Source of the DNA: Glaciecola sp.
GTDB lineage: Bacteria; Pseudomonadota; Gammaproteobacteria; Enterobacterales; Alteromonadaceae
Length of the DNA stretch: 64,000 nt
NCBI GenBank assembly: GCA_029246415.1
Contig: JAQWNF010000011.1
Location: 84,984-148,983, forward strand
Direction: 5' to 3'
The position numbers and the translations under genes were made by a program. The notes under the pieces were generated by a model. It was not told where the DNA came from. It saw nothing but the letters and a program-made list of their open reading frames with translations, and did not search any database. This document shows, one piece after another, positions 1 through 8,401 of the stretch; the stretch's first letter is position 1, and each line of letters begins with the position of its first letter.

Positions 1-884
1 AATCATTAGCGGTGTTTCAACGCTCGCCCCATTGGATCATTCCCCGTCCCGATTTTGCATTTCCGACTTGGATGCAAAAATTATTAGGCGTGAAATGGTT
101 CTATAATGTTCTCAGAAGTGCCATTTATTGGGGATTAGAGACACGCGTCATTGGCTTTAAATACTCCCTAACAATATTAAACTTATTCGCAGGCGGGCCA
201 GCTAAACGCCAACTAAACAAACAAGTATCTGATCCTGTATTACGTAAAGCACTCACACCTGATTTTACCATTGGCTGTAAACGCATTATTTTATCTAACA
301 CCTATTATCCGGCAATATGTCGTGAAAAAGTGAGCTTGTTCGATAAGAACAATGGTATTAAGAGCATTACAGAAAATGGCATCATTAGCGCTAATGGCAC
401 TGAGTTAGACCTTGATATCATTATTTATTCAACTGGCTATGATGCAACCGATGGGCTTATTTCATATCCTGTCATAGGAAAGAATAATACCACTCTGGCA
501 TCGGTGTGGACTGATTTTCCGCGCGCATATTTGGGCACGAGTGTGCCAAACTTTCCTAACTATTTTATTGTTACCGGCCCTAACACAGGGATAGGACATA
601 CCAGCGCGATATTTGTTATCGAAGCACAAATGCATTACATCATGCAAGCCATCGAGACTGTTGAAACGGAACAAAAACAGACAATTGAACCTTCTGTACA
701 AGCTGAAAGCACCTACACAGATATGGTCCATCATGAGATGGAACGTACCGTTTGGCAAACAGGCGGCTGTAACAGTTGGTACAAAAGTGAGTCCGGTAAA
801 GTGATTGCGATGTTTCCGGGCTTTTCTTTCGTGTTTAAACGCATGTGTCAACGCTTTAAGCGTCAAGATCATATTATCAAATAA
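1..884 (+). CDS. Flavin-containing monooxygenase, C-terminal part (truncated by window edge)
   Basis: The frame is open from base 3 with no start in view, so the gene begins outside the window and about the last 294 codons are seen. The family is the class B flavoprotein monooxygenases (FMO/Baeyer-Villiger type), which use FAD and NADPH to oxygenate carbonyl or heteroatom substrates. Support: the FQRSPHWIIPRPD segment near the left edge, the YSTGYD motif matching the conserved F/LATGY of class B FMOs, and TGPNTGIGHTS near the C terminus. The N-terminal FAD-binding Gly motif lies outside the window. An SDR oxidoreductase and an alpha/beta hydrolase follow on the same strand with short gaps, as in monooxygenase-dehydrogenase-esterase catabolic clusters. 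The substrate cannot be read from the sequence. Confidence 0.85.
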   Translation, partial: SLAVFQRSPHWIIPRPDFAFPTWMQKLLGVKWFYNVLRSAIYWGLETRVIGFKYSLTILNLFAGGPAKRQLNKQVSDPVLRKALTPDFTIGCKRIILSNTYYPAICREKVSLFDKNNGIKSITENGIISANGTELDLDIIIYSTGYDATDGLISYPVIGKNNTTLASVWTDFPRAYLGTSVPNFPNYFIVTGPNTGIGHTSAIFVIEAQMHYIMQAIETVETEQKQTIEPSVQAESTYTDMVHHEMERTVWQTGGCNSWYKSESGKVIAMFPGFSFVFKRMCQRFKRQDHIIK

Positions 885-904
885 TAATAAAAAAAGGACA
901 TAAC

Positions 905-1753
905 ATGGCGACAACTGATTTTTTCAACAATAAAATCGTGGCAATTACTGGTGCTGGTTCAGGTATGGGAAGAAGTTATGCCACGTTATTAGCCGCACAA
1001 GGTGCGAAACTATTACTCAGTGACATCGATGAGGATGCGTTGACCGGGACACTTGCCCTACTTTGCCCCGATGTTTCTACATCCCCTAACATTGCCTCAA
1101 TGGTGATGGATGTCAGTAACCCTGAGCATTGGCTCGCGTTTAAACAACTCGCTATCGATACGTTTGCAGGCTGTCACATGTTAATTAATAACGCTGGTAT
1201 AGAAGGAGCCGCGCAACCAACATGGGCGAGCCCCCCTGAGCAGCTGCAACGCACTATGGATGTAAACTTTTTTGGCGTCGTCACCGGTTGCCGTACATTT
1301 TTGCCGTTGTTAGTTGCTCAAGAATGGGCTGCATTAGTCAATATTTCCAGTATCTTTGGCTTTATCGGCACACCAAACGCATCCGATTATTGTGCAAGTA
1401 AATTTGCGCTGCGCGGATATACAGAAGCATTAATGGTTGAACTTGCTCATGTGCATCCTCAGATACAAGTTCATTTAGTTCACCCAGGTGGTGTCGATAC
1501 CGACATATCGCGTTCGCACAGAACGGCTAAATTTAAACGTCGATTTTTAACGACACCTAGTGATGAGATGTGTAACTTTGTGTTAAGCCAAGTACAAGAT
1601 AACAACCCACGTATTATTTATGGTAATCATGCCCAAAAAACCTACTGGCTATCCAAAATATTACCGCTCACTCAGCTACGTAAATTATTAGCAAAGGGGT
1701 TGAAACTGGTCGACCAAGACGATTACCGCAAAGACCATAACGGATTTAAATAG
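905..1753 (+). CDS. Short-chain dehydrogenase/reductase (SDR)
   Basis: A 282-residue classical SDR, an NAD(P)-dependent alcohol/ketone oxidoreductase. Visible signatures are the TGAGSGMG dinucleotide motif at residues 15-22, NNAG in the fourth strand, the catalytic serine region NISSIFG, and the YCASK motif with Tyr162 and Lys166. The ATG at 905 follows an AAGGAC ribosome-binding site. It starts 20 bases after the monooxygenase and is followed 9 bases later by an alpha/beta hydrolase, so the three are probably co-transcribed. In comparable clusters the SDR oxidises or reduces the alcohol/ketone partner of the monooxygenase substrate; that role here is inference. Confidence 0.88.
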   Translation: MATTDFFNNKIVAITGAGSGMGRSYATLLAAQGAKLLLSDIDEDALTGTLALLCPDVSTSPNIASMVMDVSNPEHWLAFKQLAIDTFAGCHMLINNAGIEGAAQPTWASPPEQLQRTMDVNFFGVVTGCRTFLPLLVAQEWAALVNISSIFGFIGTPNASDYCASKFALRGYTEALMVELAHVHPQIQVHLVHPGGVDTDISRSHRTAKFKRRFLTTPSDEMCNFVLSQVQDNNPRIIYGNHAQKTYWLSKILPLTQLRKLLAKGLKLVDQDDYRKDHNGFK

Positions 1754-1762
1754 GAGTTATTT

Positions 1763-2722
1763 ATGTTGTATTTTTTACTCGTCATCCTGCTGATGATTCT
1801 ATATGGCGCTATCCGTCATCCTGAGCAATTTGGTGGTTATGTCTTGCGTTTAAGCCATACTATCGAATCGACGTTATATGGCTTTACGCCATATTATAAA
1901 AAAGTCGGCAGCATCAATTATTTTTATCTACAAAACAGCCAGTACCGCAAAATAAGCAGAGCGAAGGACCAGATCTCTAATCGCATAGCAAAGCCAACAT
2001 TAATATTACTTCATGGTTTCAGTGCTGAGCATACGGTATGGCTTAGATGTGCCAAAACCCTAGCCAAACACTATCATGTGATCCTGCTAGATTTACCAGG
2101 GCATGGCGTAACCGGTTATGATGCAAATGCAGATTATTCTATCCCAGCACAGTCACAGCGTTTAGCGGAATTCATAAATGTATTAGGCTTAACTAAAGTA
2201 CATATTGCAGGTAATTCGATGGGCGGATTTATCGCGGCACAGTTTGCGCTTGATTATCCCGAACAAACTAAATCAATTATATGTGTTGATCCTGCCGGTG
2301 TGGTCCCGCCAAAACCGAGTACGTTACAACAATTAGCAGCCCAAGGGCGCAATCCATTTTTTATGGATACGCCAGATCAATTTGCTGAGTTTTTTGCATT
2401 AACGATGGCTAAGCCGCCGTATTTCCCTAACTCGATTAAACAATACAAAGCCCATGAATACGTTAAACATAAAGCACAATTAGAGCATATTTATCATGAT
2501 TTTTTTAATGTCGAGCATATGTTAGATGACAAACTAACCAACATAACATGTCCTATATTGATGTTATGGGGTGGATTAGACCAAATTATTGATATTTCAT
2601 GTGCCAAAGTATGGCAAGATAAAACTAAAGCCGTCAGTATCATCTGGGAAGATTTAGGGCACATGCCTATGTTAGAAGCACCCAAACAGACTGCTGACGA
2701 AATAATTCGATTTATTGGTTAA
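1763..2722 (+). CDS. Alpha/beta hydrolase
   Basis: A 319-residue alpha/beta-fold hydrolase with an N-terminal hydrophobic segment (about residues 1-14) that probably anchors it to the membrane. The oxyanion HGF motif, the nucleophile elbow GNSMGG (Ser152), Asp273 in WGGLDQ and His300 in GHMP form a complete catalytic triad. It is the last gene of the monooxygenase-SDR-hydrolase run and would fit ester or lactone cleavage after a Baeyer-Villiger step. That substrate assignment is inferred from context, and lipase or haloalkane-type activity cannot be excluded. Confidence 0.85.
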   Translation: MLYFLLVILLMILYGAIRHPEQFGGYVLRLSHTIESTLYGFTPYYKKVGSINYFYLQNSQYRKISRAKDQISNRIAKPTLILLHGFSAEHTVWLRCAKTLAKHYHVILLDLPGHGVTGYDANADYSIPAQSQRLAEFINVLGLTKVHIAGNSMGGFIAAQFALDYPEQTKSIICVDPAGVVPPKPSTLQQLAAQGRNPFFMDTPDQFAEFFALTMAKPPYFPNSIKQYKAHEYVKHKAQLEHIYHDFFNVEHMLDDKLTNITCPILMLWGGLDQIIDISCAKVWQDKTKAVSIIWEDLGHMPMLEAPKQTADEIIRFIG

Positions 2723-2785
2723 TTACACTTTTTATTATTTACCCTTTTTTTATTTACTTTGTTTGGATTAGGAATAGTAAGTTAC

Positions 2786-4369
2786 ATGGATATTATGTTT
2801 TTGTTAGTTGCATTTGGTTTTGGCTTAATCGCAAAATATTGCAAATTACCGCCACTCATTGGGTTTCTTATTGCCGGTTTTTTCTTAAACGCATTAGGTT
2901 ACGCTAACAACGATACATTACAGGCCATCGCTAATTTAGGCATCACTATCATGTTGTTTACGATTGGGTTGAAACTCAACATCAAAGACTTACTCAAGCG
3001 TGAGATTTTAATTGGATCAATCGCTCACAGCTCTATCTGGATAGCATTGTGCAGCGCGGCGGTGTTCGCTTTAGGATTGTTTGTTGCCACATCGTGGTTT
3101 AATTTGACTTGGCATACCGCAGTGTTAATTGGCTTTGCCTTTAGCTTTAGCTCAACCGTCTGTGTTGTTAAAATTCTCGATGAAGCAGGTGAAATTAAAA
3201 CTCGACACGGGAAATTAGCGATTGGTATTTTGGTGATGCAAGATATCTTCGCCGTGCTGTTTTTGGTGGTTGCTACCGGTAAAGTCCCTTCTCCATGGGC
3301 GGCATTGTTGATCTTATTGCTCCCCGCCCGCCCTTTACTGCAACGGCTATTATCAGGCTCTGGTCATGGCGAAATGCTACCATTAACAGGGTTTATCTTT
3401 GCCTTAGGCGCATATCACCTGTTTGAGTTAGTCGGAGTGAAAGGTGATCTCGGAGCATTAATCGCCGGCGTATTACTAGCAAGTCAAGCGAAGGCAAATG
3501 AACTATCCAAGTCCTTAATGGCATTTAAAGATCTGTTTTTAATTGGTTTTTTCCTAACTATTGGCTTAACTGCATTACCATCAATCGATTTAGTCAGTGT
3601 TGCATTAGTATTGTGTTTATTGTTACCCATCAAATTTTTGTTATTTTTCGGGCTATTTATCAGTTTACGTTTACGCGCCAGAACCGCTTATCTGACCTCG
3701 TTAATGATGTCTAACTACAGTGAGTTTGGATTAATTGTTGGTGCTGTTGCAGTGACTGGCGGGATGTTAGAAACACAATGGTTAGTGATACTTGCTTTAG
3801 CAACCGCGTTTTCATTTGTGATCACGAGTGTGTTATACAAACATTCACATCAATATTATTGCAAGCACAAGACTTACATTAAACAGTATGAACACCCTGT
3901 CCCATTACATCAAGATATCTACCCTTCATTGGGTGAAGCCAAAGTATTAGTTATTGGTATGGGGCGTGTGGGTAAAGGCGCATTTAAAGCGATACACGCA
4001 CAATTAGGACAACAGGTATGCGGCATTGACTCTGACCCTGATAAAATTAAGAAATTAGCAAAATTAGGTAAAAATGCAATAGTCGGTGACGGTGAAGATA
4101 TTGATTTGTGGGAAAACCTCAATATTCAAAATATAGAACTCGTGCTCATCGCTTTACCTTCTATTGAGGATACTTCCAATATCACTCAACAATTAAAGAG
4201 CACTAATTTTAATGGGCGGATTGCTGCCATTGCGCGCTATGAAGATGAAGTTGAGCCGTTAATCAACAATGGAGTTGATCGCGTATTTAACTTTTTCACC
4301 GAAGCGGGCTTAGGTTTCGCTGAAGAATCATTAATGTGGGCAAAAGTGTGTGCGGAATCAAAACAATAA
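2786..4369 (+). CDS. CPA2-family cation:proton antiporter with TrkA-N domain
   Basis: A membrane protein of 527 residues if started at the ATG at 2786; a TTG at 2759 in frame is less likely. About twelve hydrophobic segments in the first 370 residues form a Na+/H+ exchanger domain of the KefB/YbaL type. A cytoplasmic Rossmann TrkA-N (RCK) domain follows, with the GMGRVGKG nucleotide-binding motif at the start of its first strand. Such proteins move K+ or Na+ against H+ and are gated by NAD(H) or another ligand. No KefF/KefG-type ancillary gene lies next to it. The stop codon overlaps the candidate Fur box of the following ferritin operon, but transcription of this gene appears independent of it. 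Confidence 0.85.
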   Translation: MDIMFLLVAFGFGLIAKYCKLPPLIGFLIAGFFLNALGYANNDTLQAIANLGITIMLFTIGLKLNIKDLLKREILIGSIAHSSIWIALCSAAVFALGLFVATSWFNLTWHTAVLIGFAFSFSSTVCVVKILDEAGEIKTRHGKLAIGILVMQDIFAVLFLVVATGKVPSPWAALLILLLPARPLLQRLLSGSGHGEMLPLTGFIFALGAYHLFELVGVKGDLGALIAGVLLASQAKANELSKSLMAFKDLFLIGFFLTIGLTALPSIDLVSVALVLCLLLPIKFLLFFGLFISLRLRARTAYLTSLMMSNYSEFGLIVGAVAVTGGMLETQWLVILALATAFSFVITSVLYKHSHQYYCKHKTYIKQYEHPVPLHQDIYPSLGEAKVLVIGMGRVGKGAFKAIHAQLGQQVCGIDSDPDKIKKLAKLGKNAIVGDGEDIDLWENLNIQNIELVLIALPSIEDTSNITQQLKSTNFNGRIAAIARYEDEVEPLINNGVDRVFNFFTEAGLGFAEESLMWAKVCAESKQ

Positions 4370-4383
4370 CGATTATCATTAGC
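4365..4383 (+). promoter_or_regulatory. Candidate Fur box upstream of the bacterioferritin operon
   Basis: The 19-base stretch AATAACGATTATCATTAGC matches the classical Fur consensus GATAATGATAATCATTATC at 15 of 19 positions by eye. It overlaps the antiporter stop codon and lies about 80 bases before the first bacterioferritin start, just upstream of a plausible -35. Fur control of iron storage is well established; whether Fur represses or activates here cannot be read. Confidence 0.5.
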
Positions 4384-4398
4384 AAACCTCTGATTTTA

Positions 4399-4426
4399 TT
4401 GAAAAAATCTTTATTTGATATATAGT
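4399..4426 (+). promoter_or_regulatory. Probable sigma-70 promoter of the bfr operon
   Basis: TTGAAA at 4399-4404 and TATAGT at 4421-4426 are separated by 16 bases, giving a transcription start near 4433 and a leader of about 30 bases. The candidate Fur box ends 15 bases before the -35 element. Assigned by eye only. Confidence 0.45.
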
Positions 4427-4462
4427 AATTTAAACGTTAACAAAAATAATAAGGAGTGATAA

Positions 4463-4927
4463 ATGCAAATATCTGCCACTGTCATAGCACAACTTAATGC
4501 AGTTCTGACATCTGAGTTAACATCAATTAACCAGTATTTTTTGCACGCTCGTATGTTCAAAAACTGGGGCTATGAAGCACTCAATACTGCTGAATATAGA
4601 AAATCTATCAAAGATATGAAACAAGCTGATGCGCTGATTGAGCGTGTACTCTTTTTAGAGGGCTTACCGAATCTACAAGCACTCGGCAAACTATACATTG
4701 GTGAAGAGCCAGAAGAAATGTTGAGCTGTGATGTGAAATTCCAAACGCAACATATAGGCTTATTGTCCGACAGTATTGCCATTTTAGAGTCCGAGCAAGA
4801 TTTTGTTTCTCGAGATCTGTTAACTAAACAGTTAGTCGATGAAGAAGAATATCTTGATTTTTTATTGACTCAACAACAACAAATCGCAGATATGGGACTA
4901 GCCCGTTATCTGCAAGCGCAACTTTAA
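4463..4927 (+). CDS. bfr1: Bacterioferritin subunit, haem-ligand type with degenerate ferroxidase site
   Basis: A 154-residue bacterioferritin subunit that assembles in the cytoplasm into an iron-storage shell. Met52, the axial haem ligand, is present. The ferroxidase ligands are not intact: Glu18 and Glu127 remain, but position 51 is Asp, 54 is Gln, 94 is Gln and 130 is Tyr instead of Glu, His, Glu and His. It is therefore probably a haem-binding, catalytically weak subunit that needs the second subunit encoded 10 bases downstream. The start follows an AAGGAG site. Paired Bfr genes of this kind are known in Neisseria, Pseudomonas and Shewanella. Confidence 0.9.
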   Translation: MQISATVIAQLNAVLTSELTSINQYFLHARMFKNWGYEALNTAEYRKSIKDMKQADALIERVLFLEGLPNLQALGKLYIGEEPEEMLSCDVKFQTQHIGLLSDSIAILESEQDFVSRDLLTKQLVDEEEYLDFLLTQQQQIADMGLARYLQAQL

Positions 4928-4937
4928 GGAGCACATT

Positions 4938-5405
4938 ATGCAAGGTAAACCCGTTATTATTGATGCGTTAAATAACTTACTTGGCTACGAACTCGCCGCC
5001 ATGGATCAATACTTTATCCATGCCCAAATGTATGAAGATTGGGGCTATATGAAACTGTTTGAACGAATCAATCATGAGTTCGATGATGAAAAAGGCCATG
5101 CGACGAAATTGATCCAACGTATGTTGTTTTTAGAGGGTCAACCGGACATGGTAACTCGCACTGGTTATCAGTTAGGGCACACCGTACCAGACATGTTAGC
5201 AAGTGACTTAAGGGTTGAATATGAAGTCGCAGAGCAGTTACGCGTAACTATCGCGCTATGCGAAAAAGAACGTGATTATGTGACGCGAGATATGTTGCTA
5301 GTGTTGTTAGATGATACGGAAATGGATCATGCACATTGGTTAGAACAGCAGCTTGGATTAATCAAATCATTGGGCCTAGAGAACTATTTACAAAGCCAAC
5401 TATAA
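4938..5405 (+). CDS. bfr2: Bacterioferritin subunit, ferroxidase type lacking the haem methionine
   Basis: A 155-residue bacterioferritin subunit. The di-iron ferroxidase ligands are present: Glu18, Glu51, His54, Glu94, and Glu128 and His131 (shifted by one residue). Position 52 is Lys, so the haem-binding Met is lost. The gene starts 10 bases after bfr1 with an AAGGAG site and is surely co-translated. The two subunits look complementary, one contributing haem and the other Fe(II) oxidation, which suggests a hetero-oligomeric shell. Expression is probably set by the candidate Fur box in front of bfr1. Confidence 0.92.
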   Translation: MQGKPVIIDALNNLLGYELAAMDQYFIHAQMYEDWGYMKLFERINHEFDDEKGHATKLIQRMLFLEGQPDMVTRTGYQLGHTVPDMLASDLRVEYEVAEQLRVTIALCEKERDYVTRDMLLVLLDDTEMDHAHWLEQQLGLIKSLGLENYLQSQL

Positions 5406-5449
5406 AAAGAAACAATTACTTATAGCATCGTTAGTTTTGTGGCAGCTGA

Positions 5450-5959
5450 TTATTGTTGCGTGGTAAAAAGCGCGCGCACAATGATCACCTTAGATGTTGA
5501 TTGCTCTGTGTTATTTGCACTATTGGTAATACTCAGAGTGATCAACATTTGCCATTGCATTTCATTTAAATGACAACTCCCAAGAAAGAACTCTCCGTTT
5601 CGCTGTGTAAGTTGGTCGTCAACGTGATATTCAGCTTTAAGAGATGACTCAAGTCTATCTGGTTCAAAATGAACTGGTAACTTCCCCATATACATATTGA
5701 CACCTTCAATCACCACTTGCTCAATTTCTATGCCCTGCGGTAAAGTAAATTTGACGTTTAGCATCTCTTCTACGACTAATTGCTCAGGAAAATCCATGAT
5801 CAATTGACCTTGGTCAAGCGTAACGGTGCATTTTTGAGCGTATACTTCACATGTGTTCGAATTATCGTGTTGTGAACCGACGTTATGTTGATAGAGAATC
5901 ATCAATAAAACAACAAACGTGATTAATATTAATGCTTTATGTAAATTAGTGTTGGTCAT
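5450..5959 (-). CDS. Uncharacterised membrane-anchored protein divergent from ccoN
   Basis: A 169-residue protein that I do not recognise. Residues 7-23 form one hydrophobic segment, followed by a predicted periplasmic domain. That domain carries Cys37, Cys44, a Met/His cluster (Met89, Met91, His97) and the GSCH segment with Cys129, His130, Met134 and Met138. The strand-rich layout recalls FixH/YtkA-type domains, but this is a weak resemblance seen by eye. The gene is divergent from the cbb3 oxidase operon, and an FNR-type box lies in the shared 220-base gap, 47 bases from this start. A role in copper delivery or oxidase assembly is a hypothesis from these residues and position only. Confidence 0.7.
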   Translation of the reverse strand: MTNTNLHKALILITFVVLLMILYQHNVGSQHDNSNTCEVYAQKCTVTLDQGQLIMDFPEQLVVEEMLNVKFTLPQGIEIEQVVIEGVNMYMGKLPVHFEPDRLESSLKAEYHVDDQLTQRNGEFFLGSCHLNEMQWQMLITLSITNSANNTEQSTSKVIIVRALFTTQQ

Positions 5960-6005
5960 TATGTTAACTTAAAGCCTCTATCTTGTTAAAATTTGGTTAA
6001 ATGAG

Positions 6006-6019
6006 TTGACCTTGATCAA
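6006..6019 (+). promoter_or_regulatory. FNR/EtrA-type box between the unknown gene and ccoN
   Basis: TTGAC-CTTG-ATCAA matches the FNR consensus TTGAT-N4-ATCAA at 9 of 10 defined positions. It lies 160 bases before ccoN and 47 bases before the divergent gene. AT-rich -10-like hexamers near 6045-6052 are roughly at class II activation distance for rightward transcription. Low-oxygen activation of cbb3 oxidase by FNR-type regulators is established in related bacteria, and an Fnr gene lies 7 kb downstream. Confidence 0.65.
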
Positions 6020-6179
6020 GCTTCTGCTCCTTAGTCTACCATTTTCTATTTAAACACTATATCATCCTCACATTCTAGCTATGAGCTCAGATAAAATATC
6101 GAACTCTTTTATGAGTTTAATACTAAATAAATAGCGGAAAACGGTAACAATTTTACTTTAACAATGGAAGAACGACCCG

Positions 6180-7613
6180 ATGAGCGAGACAACTCAAGTT
6201 CAACCTAACTACAACTATAAAGTCGTTAGGCAATTTACGGTGATGACCGTAATCTGGGGTATTATAGGAATGTCTCTAGGTTTGCTAATAGCAACCCAAT
6301 TATTTGCACCAGCACTTAATTTTGATATTCCATACTTAACCTATTCACGTTTACGCCCTTTACATACCAATGCTGTCATTTTTGCATTTGGTGGCTGTGC
6401 ATTATTTGCTTGCTCATACTATATTGTGCAGCGAACCAGCCAAGTGCGTTTATTTTCGGATAAATTAGCCGCATTTACCTTTTGGGGTTGGCAAGCAGTT
6501 ATTGTCTCAGCGGTCATTACTTTGCCTTTAGGCTTAACCTCTTCAAAAGAATACGCAGAGCTAGAATGGCCGATCGATATTCTGATTACATTGGTCTGGG
6601 TCGCATACATCATTAACTTCTTCGGAACGTTAGTAATCCGTAAAACATCACATATCTATGTTGCCAATTGGTTCTTGGGTGCGTTTATGTTGACGGTTGC
6701 AGTATTACACATTGGTAATTCAATGGTAATTCCAGTCTCGTTCACCAAATCCTATTCATTGTATGCTGGCGCAGTTGATGCCATGATGCAGTGGTGGTAC
6801 GGTCACAACGCGGTAGGCTTCTTTTTGACTGCTGGTTTCTTAGGTATGATGTATTACTTCGTACCTAAACAAGCGGGTCGTCCGGTATATTCTTATCGAT
6901 TGTCTATCGTGCATTTTTGGGCATTAGTATCTTTGTATATTTGGGCTGGTCCTCACCACCTTCATTACACTGCTTTACCTGATTGGACTCAATCCTTAGG
7001 TATGGTGATGTCTATTATCTTATTCGTTCCATCTTGGGGTGGCATGATTAACGGTATTATGACTCTTTCCGGTGCTTGGCATAAACTTCGTACTGATCCT
7101 ATTTTACGTTTCTTAATCGTATCTTTGTCTTTCTATGGTATGTCTACCTTTGAAGGTCCTATGATGGCAATTAAAACCGTTAACGCCCTATCCCATTATA
7201 CGGATTGGACAATCGGTCACGTTCACTCTGGTGCGCTAGGCTGGGTTGCAATGGTATCAATCGGTTCTGTTTACCATCTTGTGCCTATTTTGTTTGGCCA
7301 ACCAAAAATGTACAGTACTTCATTGATTAATGTCCACTTCTGGTTAGCGACTATCGGTGTGGTGTTATACATAGTTGCAATGTGGATGTCTGGTGTTCTT
7401 CAAGGTCTAATGTGGCGTGCGGTAAATGCTGACGGTACATTAACGTATAGCTTTGTTGAATCATTAGAAGCATCTAAACCTTTCTATGTTTTACGTGCTA
7501 TTGGTGGTGCCTTCGTTGTTGTTGGTATGCTAATTATGGCTTATAACTGCTACAAAACTATTCGCGCACCTAAGACTGATTCAGTCGCAGATGCCACTGT
7601 AGCAACGGCATAA
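6180..7613 (+). CDS. ccoN: cbb3-type cytochrome c oxidase subunit I
   Basis: A 477-residue haem-copper oxidase catalytic subunit with about twelve membrane segments. Histidine ligands for the two haems and CuB lie in the [21 protein letters not shown] and IGHVHSG segments typical of CcoN. It reduces O2 to water at high affinity and pumps protons. The ATG at 6180 opens the ccoNOQP operon; ccoO follows after 10 bases. An FNR-type box lies 160 bases upstream, consistent with induction at low oxygen. Confidence 0.97.
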   Translation: MSETTQVQPNYNYKVVRQFTVMTVIWGIIGMSLGLLIATQLFAPALNFDIPYLTYSRLRPLHTNAVIFAFGGCALFACSYYIVQRTSQVRLFSDKLAAFTFWGWQAVIVSAVITLPLGLTSSKEYAELEWPIDILITLVWVAYIINFFGTLVIRKTSHIYVANWFLGAFMLTVAVLHIGNSMVIPVSFTKSYSLYAGAVDAMMQWWYGHNAVGFFLTAGFLGMMYYFVPKQAGRPVYSYRLSIVHFWALVSLYIWAGPHHLHYTALPDWTQSLGMVMSIILFVPSWGGMINGIMTLSGAWHKLRTDPILRFLIVSLSFYGMSTFEGPMMAIKTVNALSHYTDWTIGHVHSGALGWVAMVSIGSVYHLVPILFGQPKMYSTSLINVHFWLATIGVVLYIVAMWMSGVLQGLMWRAVNADGTLTYSFVESLEASKPFYVLRAIGGAFVVVGMLIMAYNCYKTIRAPKTDSVADATVATA

Positions 7614-7623
7614 GGAGTTGAGC

Positions 7624-8229
7624 ATGAAAAATCCACATGAGATTATTGAAAAGAACGTTGGTTTATTAACGGTTCTTGTTTTGTTTGCTATCGCTCTAGG
7701 TGCAATGGCGCAAATTACACCTTTGATGTATCAACAACAAACGATGGAGCCCGTTAAAGGTCTAACGCCTTATACTGCGCTACAAATGGAAGGTCGTGAT
7801 ATTTATATCCGTGAAGGCTGTGTTGGCTGTCATTCTCAAATGATCCGTCCATTCCGTGCTGAAACAGAGCGCTACGGTCACTATTCAGTTGCTGGTGAAT
7901 CAGTGTGGGAACGTCCATTTTTATGGGGTTCTAAGCGTACTGGTCCTGATTTAGCAAGAGTGGGTAATCGTTACTCTGATGAGTGGCATCGTGTGCACTT
8001 ATTAAACCCACGTAATGTTGTACCTGAATCAAATATGCCAGGTTACCCTTGGTTAGCAGAAAACACCTTAGATGGTGAACTAACTGCCAAGAAACTTGAA
8101 TTATTCCGTGATTTTGGAGTGCCTTATACTGATGAAGACATTGCTGGCGCGAAAGCCGCCGTGCAAGGCAAGACAGAGATGCAAGCATTGATCGCTTATC
8201 TTCAATCACTCGGGACGCATTTAAAATAA
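7624..8229 (+). CDS. ccoO: cbb3-type cytochrome c oxidase subunit II (mono-haem cytochrome c)
   Basis: A 201-residue subunit with one N-terminal membrane anchor (about residues 11-31) and a periplasmic cytochrome c domain. The haem c motif is CVGCH at Cys66-Cys69-His70. It passes electrons from CcoP to CcoN. The ATG at 7624 is preferred over an in-frame TTG at 7618 because an AAGGAG site ends 6 bases upstream of it. The stop overlaps the ATG of ccoQ by one base (TAATG). Confidence 0.96.
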   Translation: MKNPHEIIEKNVGLLTVLVLFAIALGAMAQITPLMYQQQTMEPVKGLTPYTALQMEGRDIYIREGCVGCHSQMIRPFRAETERYGHYSVAGESVWERPFLWGSKRTGPDLARVGNRYSDEWHRVHLLNPRNVVPESNMPGYPWLAENTLDGELTAKKLELFRDFGVPYTDEDIAGAKAAVQGKTEMQALIAYLQSLGTHLK

Positions 8230-8399
8230 TGAACCAGGCAATCATCGGCAGTATTTTTACTGTTATCGTCTTCATCGCCTTCATCGGTGTGCTTTATTGG
8301 GCTTTTTCAAGTCGCAATAAAGCGCGGTTCGAAGAAGATGCAAACTTAGTGTTTGATGATGAAGAAAAAAAGATAATTAAAAACAAACAGGAGTCTTGA
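8229..8399 (+). CDS. ccoQ: cbb3-type oxidase component CcoQ
   Basis: A short gene of 56 codons from ATG 8229 to TGA 8399. One hydrophobic segment (about residues 5-24) is followed by a charged cytoplasmic tail rich in Glu, Asp and Lys. Size, topology and position between ccoO and ccoP are those of CcoQ/FixQ, which stabilises the assembled oxidase. It overlaps the ccoO stop by one base and lies so close to ccoP that the CcoP ribosome-binding site is inside its last codons. It is easily missed because of its length. Confidence 0.9.
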   Translation: MNQAIIGSIFTVIVFIAFIGVLYWAFSSRNKARFEEDANLVFDDEEKKIIKNKQES

Positions 8400-8401
8400 A
8401 C

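Noticed and set aside
462..914. 150-codon frame on the minus strand opposite the monooxygenase gene
   Set aside because: It lies wholly in antisense to a clear coding region, has Cys/His-rich low-complexity translation, and no homology that I recognise.
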